A DNA stretch of 64,000 bases from Microbacterium hominis NBRC 15708 (GCF_001592125.1 NZ_BCWI01000002.1:176312-240311); one strand, 5' to 3'. Counted from the first letter of the stretch, positions 8,824-19,488 are shown. Notes: a model not told the origin generated them from the letters alone. A program made the numbers and translations.

Positions 8824-9423
8824 TTACTTGACCGAACCGCCCGCGGCGACGATCTTCTGCTCGGCCGAACCCGAGACCTTGTCGACCGCGACGGTGAGCC
8901 TGACCGAGATGTCTCCGGTGCCGAGCACCTTGACCTTCTCGTTCTTGCGCACGGCGCCCTTCGCGACCAGGTCGCTCACGGTGACGTCGCCACCGGCCGG
9001 GTACAGCTCGGCGAGCTTGTCGAGGTTGACCACCTGGTACTCGACGCGGAACGGGTTCTTGAACCCGCGCAGCTTCGGCGTACGCATGTGCAGCGGCATC
9101 TGGCCGCCCTCGAAGCCGATCTTGACCTGGTAGCGGGCCTTGGTGCCCTTGGTGCCACGGCCCGCGGTCTTACCCTTCGAGCCCTCACCACGACCGACAC
9201 GGGTCTTCGCGGTGTTGGAGCCCGGGACGGGACGCAGGTGGTGCACCTTCAGCACACCGGGACGCGACGCCTCGGCATCCGCCTTCTTGGCGGGAGCCTT
9301 CTTCGCGGCCGGCTTGGCCGCAGCCTTGGCGGGAGCCTTCTCGGCGGTCTTCTTGGCAGCCGGCTTGGCGGCGGCCTTCTTCTCGACGACCTCTTCGGTC
9401 GCCTTCTCAGCCTTGTCGGCCAT
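8824..9423 (-). CDS. rplO: 50S ribosomal protein L15 with Lys/Ala-rich N-terminal extension
   Basis: This 199-residue protein has a normal L15 core from about residue 55 ([51 protein letters not shown]) preceded by a low-complexity segment of repeated [12 protein letters not shown] units. L15 is normally about 145-150 residues. The ATG overlaps the rpmD stop by one base. L15 binds 23S rRNA late in 50S assembly; the role of the extension is unknown. Confidence 0.96.
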   Translation of the reverse strand: MADKAEKATEEVVEKKAAAKPAAKKTAEKAPAKAAAKPAAKKAPAKKADAEASRPGVLKVHHLRPVPGSNTAKTRVGRGEGSKGKTAGRGTKGTKARYQVKIGFEGGQMPLHMRTPKLRGFKNPFRVEYQVVNLDKLAELYPAGGDVTVSDLVAKGAVRKNEKVKVLGTGDISVRLTVAVDKVSGSAEQKIVAAGGSVK

Positions 9424-9608
9424 CAGTCGATCTCCTCAACCTTGACGAGGTGGGCGACGGTCTTGACGTAACCGCGCGTCTGCGCGTCGTCGGGACGGAC
9501 GACCGAGTCGCCGATCCGCTTCAGGCCGAGCGAACGCAGCGTGTCACGCTGGTTCTGCTTCTCGCTCACCTTGGACTTGATCTGGGTCACCTTGAGACGC
9601 GCGGCCAT
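9423..9608 (-). CDS. rpmD: 50S ribosomal protein L30
   Basis: This 61-residue protein ([29 protein letters not shown]...) matches bacterial L30 in length and sequence. One-base stop/start overlaps link it to rpsE upstream and rplO downstream. Confidence 0.97.
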   Translation of the reverse strand: MAARLKVTQIKSKVSEKQNQRDTLRSLGLKRIGDSVVRPDDAQTRGYVKTVAHLVKVEEID

Positions 9609-10288
9609 CAGGCACCTCCCTTTGCAGCGGCCGCGGCGTCAGCCTCGGCACGGATCAGACGGGCGGGAGCCACCTGGTCGAAGTCGAGACCACGACGGGC
9701 GGCGACCGCGCGGGGCTCCTCGAGCTGCTTCAGCGCCTCGACGGTCGCGTGCACGATGTTGATCGTGTTCGACGAGCCGAGGGACTTGGAGAGCACGTCG
9801 TGGATGCCGGCGCACTCGAGCACGGCGCGAACCGGACCACCGGCGATGACACCGGTACCGGCGGCAGCCGGACGCAGGAGCACGACACCGGCAGCGGCCT
9901 CGCCCTGCACCGGGTGCGGGATCGACGAGCCGGTGCGGGGCACGCGGAAGAAGTTGCGCTTGGCCTCTTCGACACCCTTGGAGATGGCGAGGGGGACCTC
10001 ACGCGCCTTGCCGTAGCCGACGCCGACGAGACCGTTGCCGTCACCCACGACGACGAGCGCCGTGAAGCTGAAGCGACGACCGCCCTTGACGACCTTCGAC
10101 ACGCGGTTGATCGTCACGACGCGCTCGAGGAACTGGCTCTTCTCGGCGTCGCGCGAACCGCGGTCGCGGTTGGGGTTGCGCTCGCGTCCGCCGCGGCGGG
10201 GCTCGCGGGCCTCGCGCTCGACGGGAGCGGTGGCCGCAGCCTGCTCGGTCACTTCGTTCTCCACATTCTGAGTAGTTGCATCGCTCAC
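9608..10288 (-). CDS. rpsE: 30S ribosomal protein S5
   Basis: This 226-residue S5 has the N-terminal dsRNA-binding-like domain ([34 protein letters not shown]) and the C-terminal [25 protein letters not shown] segment. S5 affects decoding accuracy and mRNA helicase activity. About 45 extra N-terminal residues are charged and disordered-looking ([18 protein letters not shown]). The start is GTG, overlapping the rplR stop by 4 nt (GTGA). Confidence 0.97.
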   Translation of the reverse strand: MSDATTQNVENEVTEQAAATAPVEREAREPRRGGRERNPNRDRGSRDAEKSQFLERVVTINRVSKVVKGGRRFSFTALVVVGDGNGLVGVGYGKAREVPLAISKGVEEAKRNFFRVPRTGSSIPHPVQGEAAAGVVLLRPAAAGTGVIAGGPVRAVLECAGIHDVLSKSLGSSNTINIVHATVEALKQLEEPRAVAARRGLDFDQVAPARLIRAEADAAAAAKGGA

Positions 10289-10644
10289 AGGTTCAGACCT
10301 CCCTCGCGGGCGCCCTCGGCGATCGCTGCGACACGGCCCGCGTAGCGGTTGCCACCGCGGTCGAACACGACGTCCGAGAAGCCGGCCGCCTTCGCACGCT
10401 CGGCGACGAGCTCGCCGACCTTGCGCGCCTTCGCGGTCTTGTCACCGTCGAACGTGCGCAGGTCCGACTCGAGGGTCGACGCCGACGCGACGGTCACGCC
10501 CTTGCTGTCGTCCACGAGCTGGACGAAGACGTGGCGGGCCGAACGGGTGACGACCAGGCGCGGACGGGCCTCGGTGCCCACGACCTTCTTGCGAAGGCGC
10601 AGGTGACGACGCGAACGCGCGTCGCTCTTCGACTTGACAGCCAT
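10285..10644 (-). CDS. rplR: 50S ribosomal protein L18
   Basis: This 119-residue protein ([35 protein letters not shown]) is L18, which binds 5S rRNA with L5. Length and order (rplF-rplR-rpsE) are standard. Confidence 0.97.
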   Translation of the reverse strand: MAVKSKSDARSRRHLRLRKKVVGTEARPRLVVTRSARHVFVQLVDDSKGVTVASASTLESDLRTFDGDKTAKARKVGELVAERAKAAGFSDVVFDRGGNRYAGRVAAIAEGAREGGLNL

Positions 10645-10646
10645 GA

Positions 10647-11183
10647 TTACTTACCAGCCTTTCCGGCCTTGCGGCGAACGACCTCGCCCGCGTAGCGCAC
10701 ACCCTTGCCCTTGTACGGCTCGGGCTTGCGGATCTTGCGGATGTTCGCGGCGGCCTCACCCACGGCCTGCTTGGAGATACCGCTGACGGTGAGCTTGTTG
10801 TTGCCCTCGACGGTCAGCGTGATGCCGGCCGGCGCCTCGACGAGCACCGGGTGCGAGAAGCCGAGCGCGAACTCGACCGCCGTGCCCTTCTGTGCGACGC
10901 GGTAACCGGTGCCGACGACCTCGAGGCCCTTGGTGTAGCCCTCGGTCACGCCGATGATGTTGTTGTTGATCAGGGTGCGGGTCAGCCCGTGCAGCGAACG
11001 CGACTCGCGCTCGTCGTCGGGGCGGGAGACCAGGACCTGGTTCTCCTCGACCTTGACCTCGATGGGCTTGGAGACGGAGAGCGCGAGCTCGCCCTTCGGG
11101 CCCTTGACGGTGACGTCCTGGCCGTCCACCGAAACGGTGACGCCGGCGGGGATGTCGATGGGAAGACGTCCGATACGCGACAT
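10647..11183 (-). CDS. rplF: 50S ribosomal protein L6
   Basis: This 178-residue protein ([33 protein letters not shown]...; ending [22 protein letters not shown]) is a typical L6 with two homologous alpha/beta domains. It sits near the factor-binding site of the 50S subunit. It is six nt from rpsH. Confidence 0.98.
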   Translation of the reverse strand: MSRIGRLPIDIPAGVTVSVDGQDVTVKGPKGELALSVSKPIEVKVEENQVLVSRPDDERESRSLHGLTRTLINNNIIGVTEGYTKGLEVVGTGYRVAQKGTAVEFALGFSHPVLVEAPAGITLTVEGNNKLTVSGISKQAVGEAAANIRKIRKPEPYKGKGVRYAGEVVRRKAGKAGK

Positions 11184-11189
11184 GTCAGA

Positions 11190-11588
11190 TCACCACACGT
11201 AGGCGAGGACTTCCCCACCCACGCCCTTCTGCTCTGCCTGACGGTCGGTGAGAAGACCGGAGGAGGTGGACAGGATCGCGACGCCGAGGCCGCCGAGGAC
11301 CTTGGGGATCTCGGTCGAGCGTGCGTACACGCGCAGACCGGGCTTCGAGACGCGCTTGATGCCGGCGATCGACCGCTCGCGGTTCGGGCCGTACTTGAGC
11401 GTCAGGGTGAGGGTCTGACCGACACGGGCGTCGGAGACCTCCCAGCCGGAGATGTAGCCCTCCTGCTGGAGGATCTCGGCGATGTGGGTCTTGAGCTTGG
11501 AGCTCGGCAGCGACACGGAGTCGTGGTGCGCCGAGTTCGCGTTGCGCAGACGGGTCAGCATGTCAGCGACCGGGTCTGTCATCGTCAT
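11190..11588 (-). CDS. rpsH: 30S ribosomal protein S8
   Basis: This 132-residue protein ([33 protein letters not shown]) carries the S8 C-terminal motif [29 protein letters not shown]8 nucleates the 16S central domain and in some bacteria represses the spc group. Only 88 nt separate it from rplE, with no rpsN between them. Confidence 0.98.
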   Translation of the reverse strand: MTMTDPVADMLTRLRNANSAHHDSVSLPSSKLKTHIAEILQQEGYISGWEVSDARVGQTLTLTLKYGPNRERSIAGIKRVSKPGLRVYARSTEIPKVLGGLGVAILSTSSGLLTDRQAEQKGVGGEVLAYVW

Positions 11589-11676
11589 TTCTTGGTGTCC
11601 TTTGTTCAGCGGTTTCGGATGCCGTTACACGACAGCCGACCTTCTTGATGGTCCGACCGGAGCGGTCGGGGGTGGG

Positions 11677-12267
11677 TCAGGCCTGGTTCTCGTCCGTCTT
11701 GAACGGGAAGCCCAGCTGGCGCAGCAGCGACCGGCCCTCGGCATCCGTCTTCGCCGTGGTGACGATCGTGATGTCGAAGCCGCGGACGCGGTCGATCTTG
11801 TCCTGGTTGATCTCGTGGAAGACCGACTGCTCCTGCAGACCGAACGTGTAGTTGCCGTGTCCGTCGAACTGCTTCGGGGACAGACCGCGGAAGTCGCGGA
11901 TGCGCGGCAGCGCCAGGTTCACGAGACGGTCCAGGAACTCCCACGCGCGGTCACCGCGGAGGGTGACGTGCGCGCCGATGGCCTGGCCCTCGCGCAGCTT
12001 GAACTGGGCGATGGACTTGCGGGCCTTCGTGACGACCGGCTTCTGGCCGGTGATCTTGGTGAGGTCGTCGACGGCGCCATCGATCACCTTGGAGTCACGA
12101 GCAGCCTCGCCGACACCGGTGTTCACGACGACCTTGACGATCCCGGGGATCTGCATGACGTTGGCGTAGCCGAACTCGTCCTGCAGGGCCTTCTTGATCT
12201 CGCCCTGGTACTTCTGCTTCAGGCGGGGCTGGATCTTGCCAGCCGCCGCGGCAGTGGTGGTGCTCAT
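11677..12267 (-). CDS. rplE: 50S ribosomal protein L5
   Basis: This 196-residue protein ([41 protein letters not shown]) has the L5 signature. It binds 5S rRNA and bridges to the small-subunit head. About ten Ala/Thr-rich residues precede the normal start of homology. Confidence 0.98.
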   Translation of the reverse strand: MSTTTAAAAGKIQPRLKQKYQGEIKKALQDEFGYANVMQIPGIVKVVVNTGVGEAARDSKVIDGAVDDLTKITGQKPVVTKARKSIAQFKLREGQAIGAHVTLRGDRAWEFLDRLVNLALPRIRDFRGLSPKQFDGHGNYTFGLQEQSVFHEINQDKIDRVRGFDITIVTTAKTDAEGRSLLRQLGFPFKTDENQA

Positions 12268-12269
12268 GT

Positions 12270-12629
12270 TCAGAGGTCCTTGCCGCTCTTCTTCGCGTAG
12301 CGCACACGGACGGTGCGCTTCACGCCGTCCTTCGTCTGCTCCTCGACACGGTGACCGACCTTGGTCGGCTTCTTGGTCGAGGGGTCGACGAGGGCGACGT
12401 TGGAGATGTGGATCGGGGCTTCCATCGTCTCGATGCCGCCCGTCTTGGTGCCGCGCTGGGACTGGCCCACACGGTTGTGCTTCGTGACGTAGTTGACGCC
12501 CTCGACGATGACACGGTTCTGCTCGACGATGACGTCGAGAACCTTGCCCTGCTTGCCGCGGTCGCCGCCCTTGTCCTGCTTCTTGCCAGTGATGACCTGA
12601 ACCAGGTCACCCTTCTTGATCTTGGCCAT
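12270..12629 (-). CDS. rplX: 50S ribosomal protein L24
   Basis: The protein is 119 residues. The KOW motif is near the N-terminus ([31 protein letters not shown]). L24 initiates 50S assembly. Gene order rplN-rplX-rplE is standard, with 2 nt to rplE. Confidence 0.98.
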   Translation of the reverse strand: MAKIKKGDLVQVITGKKQDKGGDRGKQGKVLDVIVEQNRVIVEGVNYVTKHNRVGQSQRGTKTGGIETMEAPIHISNVALVDPSTKKPTKVGHRVEEQTKDGVKRTVRVRYAKKSGKDL

Positions 12630-12634
12630 GAGGG

Positions 12635-13003
12635 TCAGATCACCTCCGGTGCGAGCGAGACGATCTTCATGAACTTCTTGTCGCGAAGCTCACGACCGAC
12701 CGGTCCGAAGATGCGGGTGCCGCGGGGCTCCCCGTCGTTCTTCAGGATGACGGCGGCGTTCTCGTCGAACTTGATGTACGAACCGTCGGCACGACGGGTC
12801 TGCTTGACGGTACGGACGACGACGGCCTTGACCACGTCGCCCTTCTTGACGTTGCCGCCGGGGATCGCGTCCTTGACGGTCGCGACGATGATGTCGCCGA
12901 GACCGGCGTAGCGGCGGTTGGAGCCGCCGAGCACGCGGATCGTGAGCAGCTCCTTGGCGCCGGTGTTGTCGGCGACCTTGAGGCGGGACTCAGTCTGGAT
13001 CAT
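12635..13003 (-). CDS. rplN: 50S ribosomal protein L14
   Basis: This 122-residue protein ([37 protein letters not shown]) is a canonical L14, which contributes to inter-subunit bridges and binds the silencing factor RsfS. It starts the spc gene set directly after rpsQ, with 3 nt between them, so the S10 and spc groups form one run. Confidence 0.98.
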   Translation of the reverse strand: MIQTESRLKVADNTGAKELLTIRVLGGSNRRYAGLGDIIVATVKDAIPGGNVKKGDVVKAVVVRTVKQTRRADGSYIKFDENAAVILKNDGEPRGTRIFGPVGRELRDKKFMKIVSLAPEVI

Positions 13004-13006
13004 TTC

Positions 13007-13372
13007 TTACTTCGCCTTCTCGAGGATCTCGACCAGGCGCCACCGCTTGGTGGCGCTCAGCGGCCGGGTCTCGTTGATGAGCACGAGGTCGCCGATGCCG
13101 GCGCTGTTCTGCTCGTCGTGGGCCTTGACCTTCGACGTGCGGCGGATGACCTTGCCGTAGAGCGGGTGCTTCACGCGGTCCTCGACCTCGACGACGATCG
13201 TCTTGTCCATTTTGTCGCTCACGACGTAGCCACGACGCGACTTGCGGTAGCCACGGGCGTCGGCGTCGCGCACGTCGTGCGCAGCCGACTCGTGACCGGC
13301 GACGGGCGCCTCGACGACGGCCTCGGCGGCCGGCGCCTTCTTGGCGGCCTTCTTCTCGGTGGTCTCAGCCAT
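13007..13372 (-). CDS. rpsQ: 30S ribosomal protein S17 with N-terminal extension
   Basis: The ATG at 13372 gives 121 residues. The S17 core starts near residue 40 ([38 protein letters not shown]); a Lys/Ala/Glu-rich extension precedes it (E. coli S17 is 84 residues). The chosen ATG shares a base with the rpmC stop, which fits the coupling seen across this operon better than the GTG one codon upstream. Confidence 0.96.
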   Translation of the reverse strand: MAETTEKKAAKKAPAAEAVVEAPVAGHESAAHDVRDADARGYRKSRRGYVVSDKMDKTIVVEVEDRVKHPLYGKVIRRTSKVKAHDEQNSAGIGDLVLINETRPLSATKRWRLVEILEKAK

Positions 13373-13685
13373 CACTCGGCCTCTTCCTTCGTGGCCTCGG
13401 CAGCGTCATCCGCCTTCTTGGCCTTGGTCTTCTTCGCCTTGGTCGCGACCTCGACGGGCGCAGGCGTGGCACGGATGCCCAGCTCGCGCTCGCGGATCAC
13501 GGTGTAGAGCCGCGCGATGTCGCGCTTGACGGCGCGGATGCGGCCGTGGCTCTCGAGCTGGCCCGTGGCCGACTGGAAGCGCAGGTTGAACAGCTCTTCC
13601 TTGGCCTTGCGCAGCTCCTCGACGAGGCGCTGGTCCTCGAACGTGTCCAGCTCGCTGGGAGCGAGCGTCTTGGTTCCGACGGCCA

Positions 13686-13686
<1 letters not shown>
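13372..13686 (-). CDS. rpmC: 50S ribosomal protein L29 with C-terminal extension
   Basis: This 104-residue protein has an L29 core ([49 protein letters not shown], quoted here as its conserved span in residues 12-60) and a charged ~35-residue tail ([22 protein letters not shown]). L29 lies at the exit tunnel and helps dock SRP and trigger factor. One-base overlaps link it to rplP and rpsQ. Confidence 0.96.
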
Positions 13687-14104
<418 letters not shown>

Positions 14105-14105
<1 letters not shown>

Positions 14106-14866
14106 TATGCCGATGCTCCTTCTGCGACGGGCGCCTCGTTGCGGGGCGCGCGACGACGGTCGCCACCACGGTCGTCACGACCGCGGGGTGCCTTCGGCGC
14201 GTTCGCCTGCTCGCGCGCGAGCTCCTTGTTGGTGAGGTCGCCCTTGTAGATCCAGACCTTCACGCCGATGCGGCCGAAGGTGGTCTTGGCCTCGTAGAAG
14301 CCGTAGTCGATGTTCGCGCGCAGCGTGTGCAGCGGCACACGACCCTCGCGGTAGAACTCCGAGCGGCTCATCTCCGCGCCGCCGAGGCGGCCGGAGACCT
14401 GGATGCGGATGCCCTTGGCACCGGCGCGCTGCGCGCCCTGCAGGCCCTTGCGCATCGCGCGGCGGAACGCCACGCGGGCGGAGAGCTGCTCGGCGATGCC
14501 CTGGGCGACCAGCTGGGCGTCGGCCTCGGGGTTCTTGACCTCGAGGATGTTCAGCTGGATCTGCTTGCCGGTGAGCTTCTCGAGGTCGGCGCGGATGCGC
14601 TCGGCCTCGGCGCCGCGGCGACCGATCACGATGCCCGGGCGGGCGGTGTGGATGTCGACGCGGACGCGGTCACGCGTGCGCTCGATCTCGATGCCGCTCA
14701 CGCCGGCGCGGTCCAGCTGCGTCTGCAGGAGCTTGCGGATCTTGATGTCCTCGGCCACGTAGTCGGCGTAACGCTGTCCCGGCTTCGTGGAGTCGGAGAA
14801 CCAACGCGACACGTGGTCCGTGGTGATGCCGAGGCGGAAGCCGTAGGGGTTGACCTTCTGTCCCAT
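14105..14866 (-). CDS. rpsC: 30S ribosomal protein S3
   Basis: This 253-residue protein ([23 protein letters not shown]) has a KH domain ([25 protein letters not shown]) and the C-terminal mRNA-entry domain ([15 protein letters not shown]). It helps unwind mRNA at the entry channel. A ~30-residue Arg/Asp/Ala-rich tail extends the C-terminus. Confidence 0.98.
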
Positions 14867-15249
14867 TACTTGCTCGCCTTCTTGCTGGTCTCGGCAACCT
14901 CGGGGGTCGCGAGCTGGATGGTGATGTGGCTCGTGCGCTTCTTGATCTGGAAGGCACGACCCTGGGCGCGGGGGCGGAAGCGCTTGAGCGTCGACCCCTC
15001 GTCCACGTACGCGTTGGCCACGTACAGGTCCTGCTCGTCCAGGAACTCGCTGTCCTTGTCGGCCTTCACCCGGGCGTTGGCGATCGCCGACTCCACGAGC
15101 TTGTAGATCGGCTCACTGGCAGCCTGCGGGGCGAACTTCAGGATGGCCAGGGCCTCCTGAGCCTGCTTGCCCTTGATCAGCGCGACGACACGACGAGCCT
15201 TCTGAGGGGTCACGCGGATGTGCTTGACGCGTGCGATGGATTCCACCAT
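14866..15249 (-). CDS. rplV: 50S ribosomal protein L22
   Basis: This 127-residue protein ([37 protein letters not shown]) contains the loop segment [23 protein letters not shown] that lines the exit tunnel. The stop overlaps the rpsC start (TAATG). Confidence 0.98.
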   Translation of the reverse strand: MVESIARVKHIRVTPQKARRVVALIKGKQAQEALAILKFAPQAASEPIYKLVESAIANARVKADKDSEFLDEQDLYVANAYVDEGSTLKRFRPRAQGRAFQIKKRTSHITIQLATPEVAETSKKASK

Positions 15250-15287
15250 TTCTCTCCTCCTCTAGTCCTCTCTGGAACGCCACCGCG

Positions 15288-15569
15288 TCAGCGGCGGCGA
15301 CCCTTCTTGTCGTCCTTCTCGTGGCCGCGGAAGGTGCGGGTGGGCGCGAACTCGCCCAGCTTGTGACCGACCATGGTCTCGGACACGAACACGGGGATGT
15401 GCTTGCGTCCGTCGTGCACGGCGATGGTGTGTCCCAGCATGGCGGGGATGATCATCGAACGGCGCGACCAGGTCTTGATGACGTTCTTGGTGCCGGCATC
15501 GTTCTGCGAGACGACCTTGCGAAGCAGGTGCTCGTCGACGAAGGGGCCCTTCTTCAGGCTGCGAGGCAT
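15288..15569 (-). CDS. rpsS: 30S ribosomal protein S19
   Basis: This 93-residue protein ([48 protein letters not shown]) is canonical S19, in the small-subunit head and part of the A-site finger bridge. Order rplB-rpsS-rplV is standard. Confidence 0.98.
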   Translation of the reverse strand: MPRSLKKGPFVDEHLLRKVVSQNDAGTKNVIKTWSRRSMIIPAMLGHTIAVHDGRKHIPVFVSETMVGHKLGEFAPTRTFRGHEKDDKKGRRR

Positions 15570-15581
15570 CTTCCTCTACTC

Positions 15582-16421
15582 CTACTTGCGCTTCTTGCCG
15601 GCGTTGCGACGGCGGACGATGTACTTGTCGCTTTCCTTGTTGGCGTGGCGGGTGCGACCCTCAGCCTGGCCCCAAGGAGAGACGGGGTGACGTCCACCGG
15701 ACGTCTTGCCCTCACCACCACCGTGCGGGTGGTCGACCGGGTTCATCGCGACACCACGGACGGTCGGGCGCACGCCCTTCCAGCGCTTGCGGCCGGCCTT
15801 GCCCCAGTTGATGTTGGACTGCTCGGCGTTGCCGACCTCGCCGATCGTGGCGCGGCAGCGCGCGTCGACGTTGCGGATCTCGCCCGACGGCAGACGGAGC
15901 TGCGCGTAGGGGCCGTCCTTGGCGACCAGACGCACCGAGGCGCCGGCCGAGCGCGCCATCTTCGCGCCGCCGCCGGGGCGGAGCTCGATGGCGTGGATGA
16001 CCGTACCGGTGGGGATGTTCTTCAGCGGCAGGTTGTTGCCCGGCTTGATGTCGGCGCCCGGACCGGACTCGACGACGTCGCCCTGCTGCAGCTTGTTCGG
16101 CGCGAGGATGTAACGCTTCTCGCCGTCCACGTAGTGCAGCAGCGCGATGCGCGCGGTGCGGTTGGGGTCGTACTCAATGTGAGCGACCTTGGCGTCGACG
16201 CCGTCCTTGTCGTTGCGACGGAAGTCGATGACACGGTACTGGCGCTTGTGGCCGCCACCGATGTGGCGGGTGGTGATGCGGCCCTGGTTGTTGCGGCCAC
16301 CGGTCTTCGACAGCGGGCGCAGCAGCGACTTCTCAGGCGTCGATCGCGTGATCTCGGCGAAGTCTGCCACCGACGAACCGCGGCGACCCGGGGTCGTGGG
16401 CTTGTACTTGCGAATAGCCAT
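15582..16421 (-). CDS. rplB: 50S ribosomal protein L2
   Basis: This 279-residue protein contains the C-terminal signature [20 protein letters not shown] with the conserved His near the peptidyl-transferase centre. L2 is needed for subunit association. The length is standard. Confidence 0.98.
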   Translation of the reverse strand: MAIRKYKPTTPGRRGSSVADFAEITRSTPEKSLLRPLSKTGGRNNQGRITTRHIGGGHKRQYRVIDFRRNDKDGVDAKVAHIEYDPNRTARIALLHYVDGEKRYILAPNKLQQGDVVESGPGADIKPGNNLPLKNIPTGTVIHAIELRPGGGAKMARSAGASVRLVAKDGPYAQLRLPSGEIRNVDARCRATIGEVGNAEQSNINWGKAGRKRWKGVRPTVRGVAMNPVDHPHGGGEGKTSGGRHPVSPWGQAEGRTRHANKESDKYIVRRRNAGKKRK

Positions 16422-16445
16422 GTTGGTTGTCCTCTATCCCAGCTG

Positions 16446-16748
16446 TCAGCCGACGGCCGTGAAGATGTCGATGGTGCCCGACTTCAGCGTGACGATGGCG
16501 CGCTTGGTGTCCTTGCGCTTGCCGGTGCCGAAGCGGGTGCGGCGGGCCTTGCCCGTGCGGTTGAGCGTGTTGACCGCGGCGACCTTGACGCCGAAGATCT
16601 TCTCGATCGCGAGCTTGATCTCGGTCTTCGAGGCGCGCGGGTCCACCAGGAAGGTGTACTTGCCCTCGTCGATGAGCCCGTAGCTCTTCTCCGAGACGAC
16701 CGGCTTCAGGATGATGTCGCGCGGGTCCTTGTTGACGGAGACGTTCAT
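16446..16748 (-). CDS. rplW: 50S ribosomal protein L23
   Basis: This 100-residue protein ([49 protein letters not shown] in residues 7-55) is L23, the docking site for trigger factor and SRP at the exit tunnel. Its start overlaps the rplD stop by 4 nt. Confidence 0.98.
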   Translation of the reverse strand: MNVSVNKDPRDIILKPVVSEKSYGLIDEGKYTFLVDPRASKTEIKLAIEKIFGVKVAAVNTLNRTGKARRTRFGTGKRKDTKRAIVTLKSGTIDIFTAVG

Positions 16749-17407
16749 GCCGAGACCTCCTCGGTGGTGGCGCTCTTCGACGCGACGAACGCGTCGTAGG
16801 CGGCCTTGGTGAAGACGATGTCGTCGGAGACGAGAACGTCGTAGGCGTTCAGCTGGTCGAACGTGAGCACGTGGACGTACGCGAGGTTGCGCACGCTCTT
16901 GACGCTCAGCTCGTCGCCGCGCTCGATGACGACCAGGACGTTCTTGGTCGGCGCGAGCTCGGCGAGGACGGCCGCAGCGGCCTTGGTCGACGGGGCGCCC
17001 TCGATGCCGAACGAGTCGACGACGTGGAGGCGGCCACCGCGAGCACGGTCGCTCAGCGCGCCCAGCAGGGCGGCGGCGATCATCTTCTTGGGGGTGCGCT
17101 GGGCGTAGTCGCGCGGCTTCGGGCCGTGGACGATGCCACCACCGGTCATGTGCGGCGCGCGGATCGAGCCCTGACGGGCGTTACCCGTGCCCTTCTGCTT
17201 GAAGGGCTTGCGGCCGGCACCCGAGACCTCGCCACGACGCTTGGTCGAGTGCGTGCCCTGGCGAGCCGCGGCGAGCTGCGCCACGACGACCTGGTGGATG
17301 AGGGGGATGTTCGTCTTGACGTCGAACAGCGCGGCGGGCAGCTCGACCGAGCCGGCCTTCTTGCCGTTGGGGCTGTGGACGTCGAGCGCGAGAGTCGAGT
17401 CAGCCAT
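16745..17407 (-). CDS. rplD: 50S ribosomal protein L4
   Basis: This 220-residue protein has the tunnel loop ([39 protein letters not shown], residues about 49-87). In enteric bacteria L4 also autoregulates the S10 operon; whether it does so here through the long leader is untested. Confidence 0.98.
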   Translation of the reverse strand: MADSTLALDVHSPNGKKAGSVELPAALFDVKTNIPLIHQVVVAQLAAARQGTHSTKRRGEVSGAGRKPFKQKGTGNARQGSIRAPHMTGGGIVHGPKPRDYAQRTPKKMIAAALLGALSDRARGGRLHVVDSFGIEGAPSTKAAAAVLAELAPTKNVLVVIERGDELSVKSVRNLAYVHVLTFDQLNAYDVLVSDDIVFTKAAYDAFVASKSATTEEVSA

Positions 17408-17409
17408 GA

Positions 17410-18069
17410 TCAGGCACCCTTCACTGCGTTGCGGACGTAGACGATGCGGCCGCGCGCACCGGGGACGGCGCCCTTGACGAGCAGCAGACCCTTCTCGGCG
17501 TCGACGGCGTGCACCGTGAGGTTGAGGACGGTCACGCGCTCGCCACCCATACGGCCGGCCATGCGCATGCCCTTGAAGACGCGGCTCGGCGTCGACGAGG
17601 CGCCGATCGAGCCGGGCTTGCGGTGGTTGCGGTGCGCACCGTGCGAGGCGGAGACGCCCTTGAAGTTGTGGCGCTTCATGACACCCGCGGTGCCCTTGCC
17701 CTTGCTGGTGCCGACGACGTCGACCAGCTGGCCGGCCTCGAAGGTGGCGTCCACGGTGAGCTCCTGACCGAGTGAGTAGTCAGCGGCATCCGCGGTGCGC
17801 ACCTCGGTGAGGTGGCGGCGAGGGGTCACGCCGGCGGCCTCGAAGTGGGCCGTCAGGGGCTGGTTGACCTTGCGCGGGTCGATCTGGCCGTAGGCGATCT
17901 GGACGGCGTTGTAGCCGTCGCGCTCCGGCGTGCGCACCTGGGTGACCACGTTGGGGGCCACCTCGATGACGGTGACGGGAACGAGCTTGCCGTTCTCGTC
18001 CCAGACCTGGGTCATGCCGAGCTTCGTGCCGAGCAGGCCCTTGGAAACCTTTTCGTTGATGTGTGCCAT
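17410..18069 (-). CDS. rplC: 50S ribosomal protein L3
   Basis: This 219-residue protein ([25 protein letters not shown]) has the conserved loop [28 protein letters not shown] that reaches toward the peptidyl-transferase centre and is methylated on Gln in some bacteria. It is 2 nt from rplD. Confidence 0.98.
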   Translation of the reverse strand: MAHINEKVSKGLLGTKLGMTQVWDENGKLVPVTVIEVAPNVVTQVRTPERDGYNAVQIAYGQIDPRKVNQPLTAHFEAAGVTPRRHLTEVRTADAADYSLGQELTVDATFEAGQLVDVVGTSKGKGTAGVMKRHNFKGVSASHGAHRNHRKPGSIGASSTPSRVFKGMRMAGRMGGERVTVLNLTVHAVDAEKGLLLVKGAVPGARGRIVYVRNAVKGA

Positions 18070-18079
18070 GACCGGGACC

Positions 18080-18388
18080 TCAGAGCTTGATCTCGATGTT
18101 GACGTCGGCCGGGAGGTCGAGGCGCATCAGCGAGTCGACGGCCTTGGGCGTCGGGTCGATGATGTCGATCAGACGCTTGTGGGTGCGCATCTCGAAGTGC
18201 TCGCGGCTGTCCTTGTACTTGTGGGGCGACCGGATGACGCACACGACGTTCTTCTCGGTCGGAAGGGGCACGGGGCCCACGACGGTGGCGCCTGCGCGGG
18301 TCACCGTGTCGACGATCTTGCGCGCCGACGTGTCGATGACCTCGTGGTCATACGACTTCAGGCGAATGCGGATCTTCTGTCCCGCCAT
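18080..18388 (-). CDS. rpsJ: 30S ribosomal protein S10 (transcription factor NusE)
   Basis: The ATG at 18388 gives the canonical 102-residue S10 ([29 protein letters not shown]). It acts in the 30S head and, as NusE, in antitermination with NusB/NusG. It is the first gene of the S10-spc run. A promoter can be read at 18667-18695, giving a leader of about 270 nt. Confidence 0.98.
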   Translation of the reverse strand: MAGQKIRIRLKSYDHEVIDTSARKIVDTVTRAGATVVGPVPLPTEKNVVCVIRSPHKYKDSREHFEMRTHKRLIDIIDPTPKAVDSLMRLDLPADVNIEIKL

Positions 18389-18666
18389 TGTCTGCTCACT
18401 CTCTTTCTCGCGTCGTACCTCGGGGGCATTGGACGCACAGGGCACAGGGTTGTGCCGGGCACTTGCGCACCACTGTTCTGATGTCAGTCCCGACCGCCGC
18501 GCGCACGCGCACGGATCCCGTTTCCGGGTGGAGTCGGATTGTCGTGTTCTGCTGCCCGCGGCCTAGGTCACTGCGCGTTCTCGTGGAGAGGATGCGCCGC
18601 CTATGCACTGCCCTGGCAGTGATCCCGCGCCGCGCTTTCGCGCACGCAGGAATGTGGAACTGGTCT
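18389..18666 (-). other. Long 5' leader of the S10 operon (non-coding)
   Basis: This stretch of about 270 nt lies between the predicted transcription start and rpsJ and holds no credible gene. Only shadow frames cross it. Long structured leaders before rpsJ carry L4-responsive attenuation in some bacteria; I could not identify that structure by eye. Confidence 0.5.
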
Positions 18667-18695
18667 AGTCTACGTGCCTCCCGGGCGTGTCGCAA
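18667..18695 (-). promoter_or_regulatory. Promoter of the S10 operon
   Basis: The -35 is TTGCGA (18690-18695), the spacer is 17 bp, and the -10 is TAGACT (18667-18672), all on the minus strand. This is close to the sigma-A consensus of actinobacteria. Confidence 0.7.
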
Positions 18696-18760
18696 ACCCG
18701 GGCGTGTCGCGCACGGCGCGCGGCCTCGGCATCCGTCCGCGGGCGCCGCATCAGGGCACA

Positions 18761-18803
18761 AAAAAGGGGAGGGGTGGGCCCTTGGGGAAAGCCCACCCCT
18801 CCC
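18761..18803 (-). terminator. Intrinsic terminator with U-run (minus strand)
   Basis: A 13-bp GC stem (18767-18779 with 18791-18803) is followed on the minus strand by six T residues (complement of 18760-18765). It is the most canonical terminator in the window and lies 28 nt past the stop of the small ORF at 18832. Confidence 0.85.
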
Positions 18804-18831
18804 GGTCTCCGCGGGACGCGCGACCCCCCGA

Positions 18832-19047
18832 TCACGCGTCCCGGGTCTCAGCGCGCCGCGTCCCCCCGACGCGGACGCGCGGCATCGAGGACGACGCCAC
18901 GGCGCGGACGGCGTCGACGCGGAAGCCCCCCGGCATCCACGTCGACGGCGATTCGTCCATCGCCGGCAGGAGCGAGAGGCGCGCGGCCGGAGATCCCGTA
19001 CCGCGGCGAGTGTGCTCGGGTCCCCCGAACGTCCCCCATAAATCCAC
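18832..19047 (-). CDS. Candidate small protein (71 codons) or small RNA region
   Basis: This short frame is bracketed by its own promoter (19175-19203) and a strong terminator (18761-18803). Its last ~45 codons (LLPAMDESPSTWMPGGFRVD to GGTRRAETRDA) have G or C at almost every third position, as real genes here do. The first ~20 codons lack this bias, so the true start may be internal (for example the ATG of MDESPS, or another). An overlapping 69-codon frame from an ATG at 19060 is the alternative. No family is recognised; the unit could instead be a structured RNA of about 400 nt. Confidence 0.35.
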   Translation of the reverse strand: MDLWGTFGGPEHTRRGTGSPAARLSLLPAMDESPSTWMPGGFRVDAVRAVASSSMPRVRVGGTRRAETRDA

Positions 19048-19174
19048 GAGCAGCGCTCATGCCCCCACAACCTGTCACCGTGCACACACGCATTCTCTGC
19101 GTGGTGCGGCGGAACGAACCCCCACAGTTCGTCCAGTCGGTCTCAGCCCCCCGGCGTCGTACTGACCAAGGTCG

Positions 19175-19203
19175 ACGCTAAGCGGTCCGGGTCCCGGCGT
19201 CAA
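19175..19203 (-). promoter_or_regulatory. Strong promoter of the small unit at 18761-19168
   Basis: The -35 is TTGACG (19198-19203), the spacer is 17 bp, and the -10 is TAGCGT (19175-19180). It points toward the small ORF and the U-run terminator. Confidence 0.65.
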
Positions 19204-19237
19204 GTCGGTTTTGATCTCGTTTTCGACACGGCACGAC

Positions 19238-19269
19238 GAAGGGTCGGATGCCGTGGCATCCGACCCTTC
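19238..19269 (-). terminator. Hairpin downstream of the MT0933-like gene
   Basis: A perfect 15-bp stem (19238-19252 with 19255-19269) lies 6 nt past the stop at 19276. Confidence 0.75.
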
Positions 19270-19275
19270 TCGAAC

Positions 19276-19488
19276 TCAGTTGCCGATGGCGCCGTCGACC
19301 TGGTCGCGCACCTCGTCGACCTTCGCGTCGAACTGGTCCGGGGCGACCTTCTTGACGAAGTCGGCCGCGGCGTCGAGGACGCTGTCGCTGACCTCCTCCG
19401 CCTTGTCGGAGTGGATCACCTCGTCGATCTTGTCCTTGTTCTGCTCGAGGAACTGCTTCCCCTGATTCACGATGTCATCCAGCCCCAT
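19276..19488 (-). CDS. Rv0909/MT0933-family antitoxin-like small protein
   Basis: This 70-residue protein (MGLDDIVNQGKQFLEQNKDKIDEVIHSDKAEEVSDSVLDAAADFVKK, residues 1-47) is acidic, fully helical in appearance, and resembles the MT0933/Rv0909 antitoxin family (PF14013). In mycobacteria Rv0909 is paired with the toxin Rv0910, but no toxin gene is next to this one, so it may be an orphan or have another role. The start at 19488 has an AGGGG site; the longer reading upstream is not supported. It sits between the tuf and S10 transcripts with its own hairpin. Confidence 0.75.
   Translation of the reverse strand: MGLDDIVNQGKQFLEQNKDKIDEVIHSDKAEEVSDSVLDAAADFVKKVAPDQFDAKVDEVRDQVDGAIGN

Noticed and set aside
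19276..19488. Complete toxin-antitoxin module
   Set aside because: Only the antitoxin-like protein is present; no toxin gene is adjacent.
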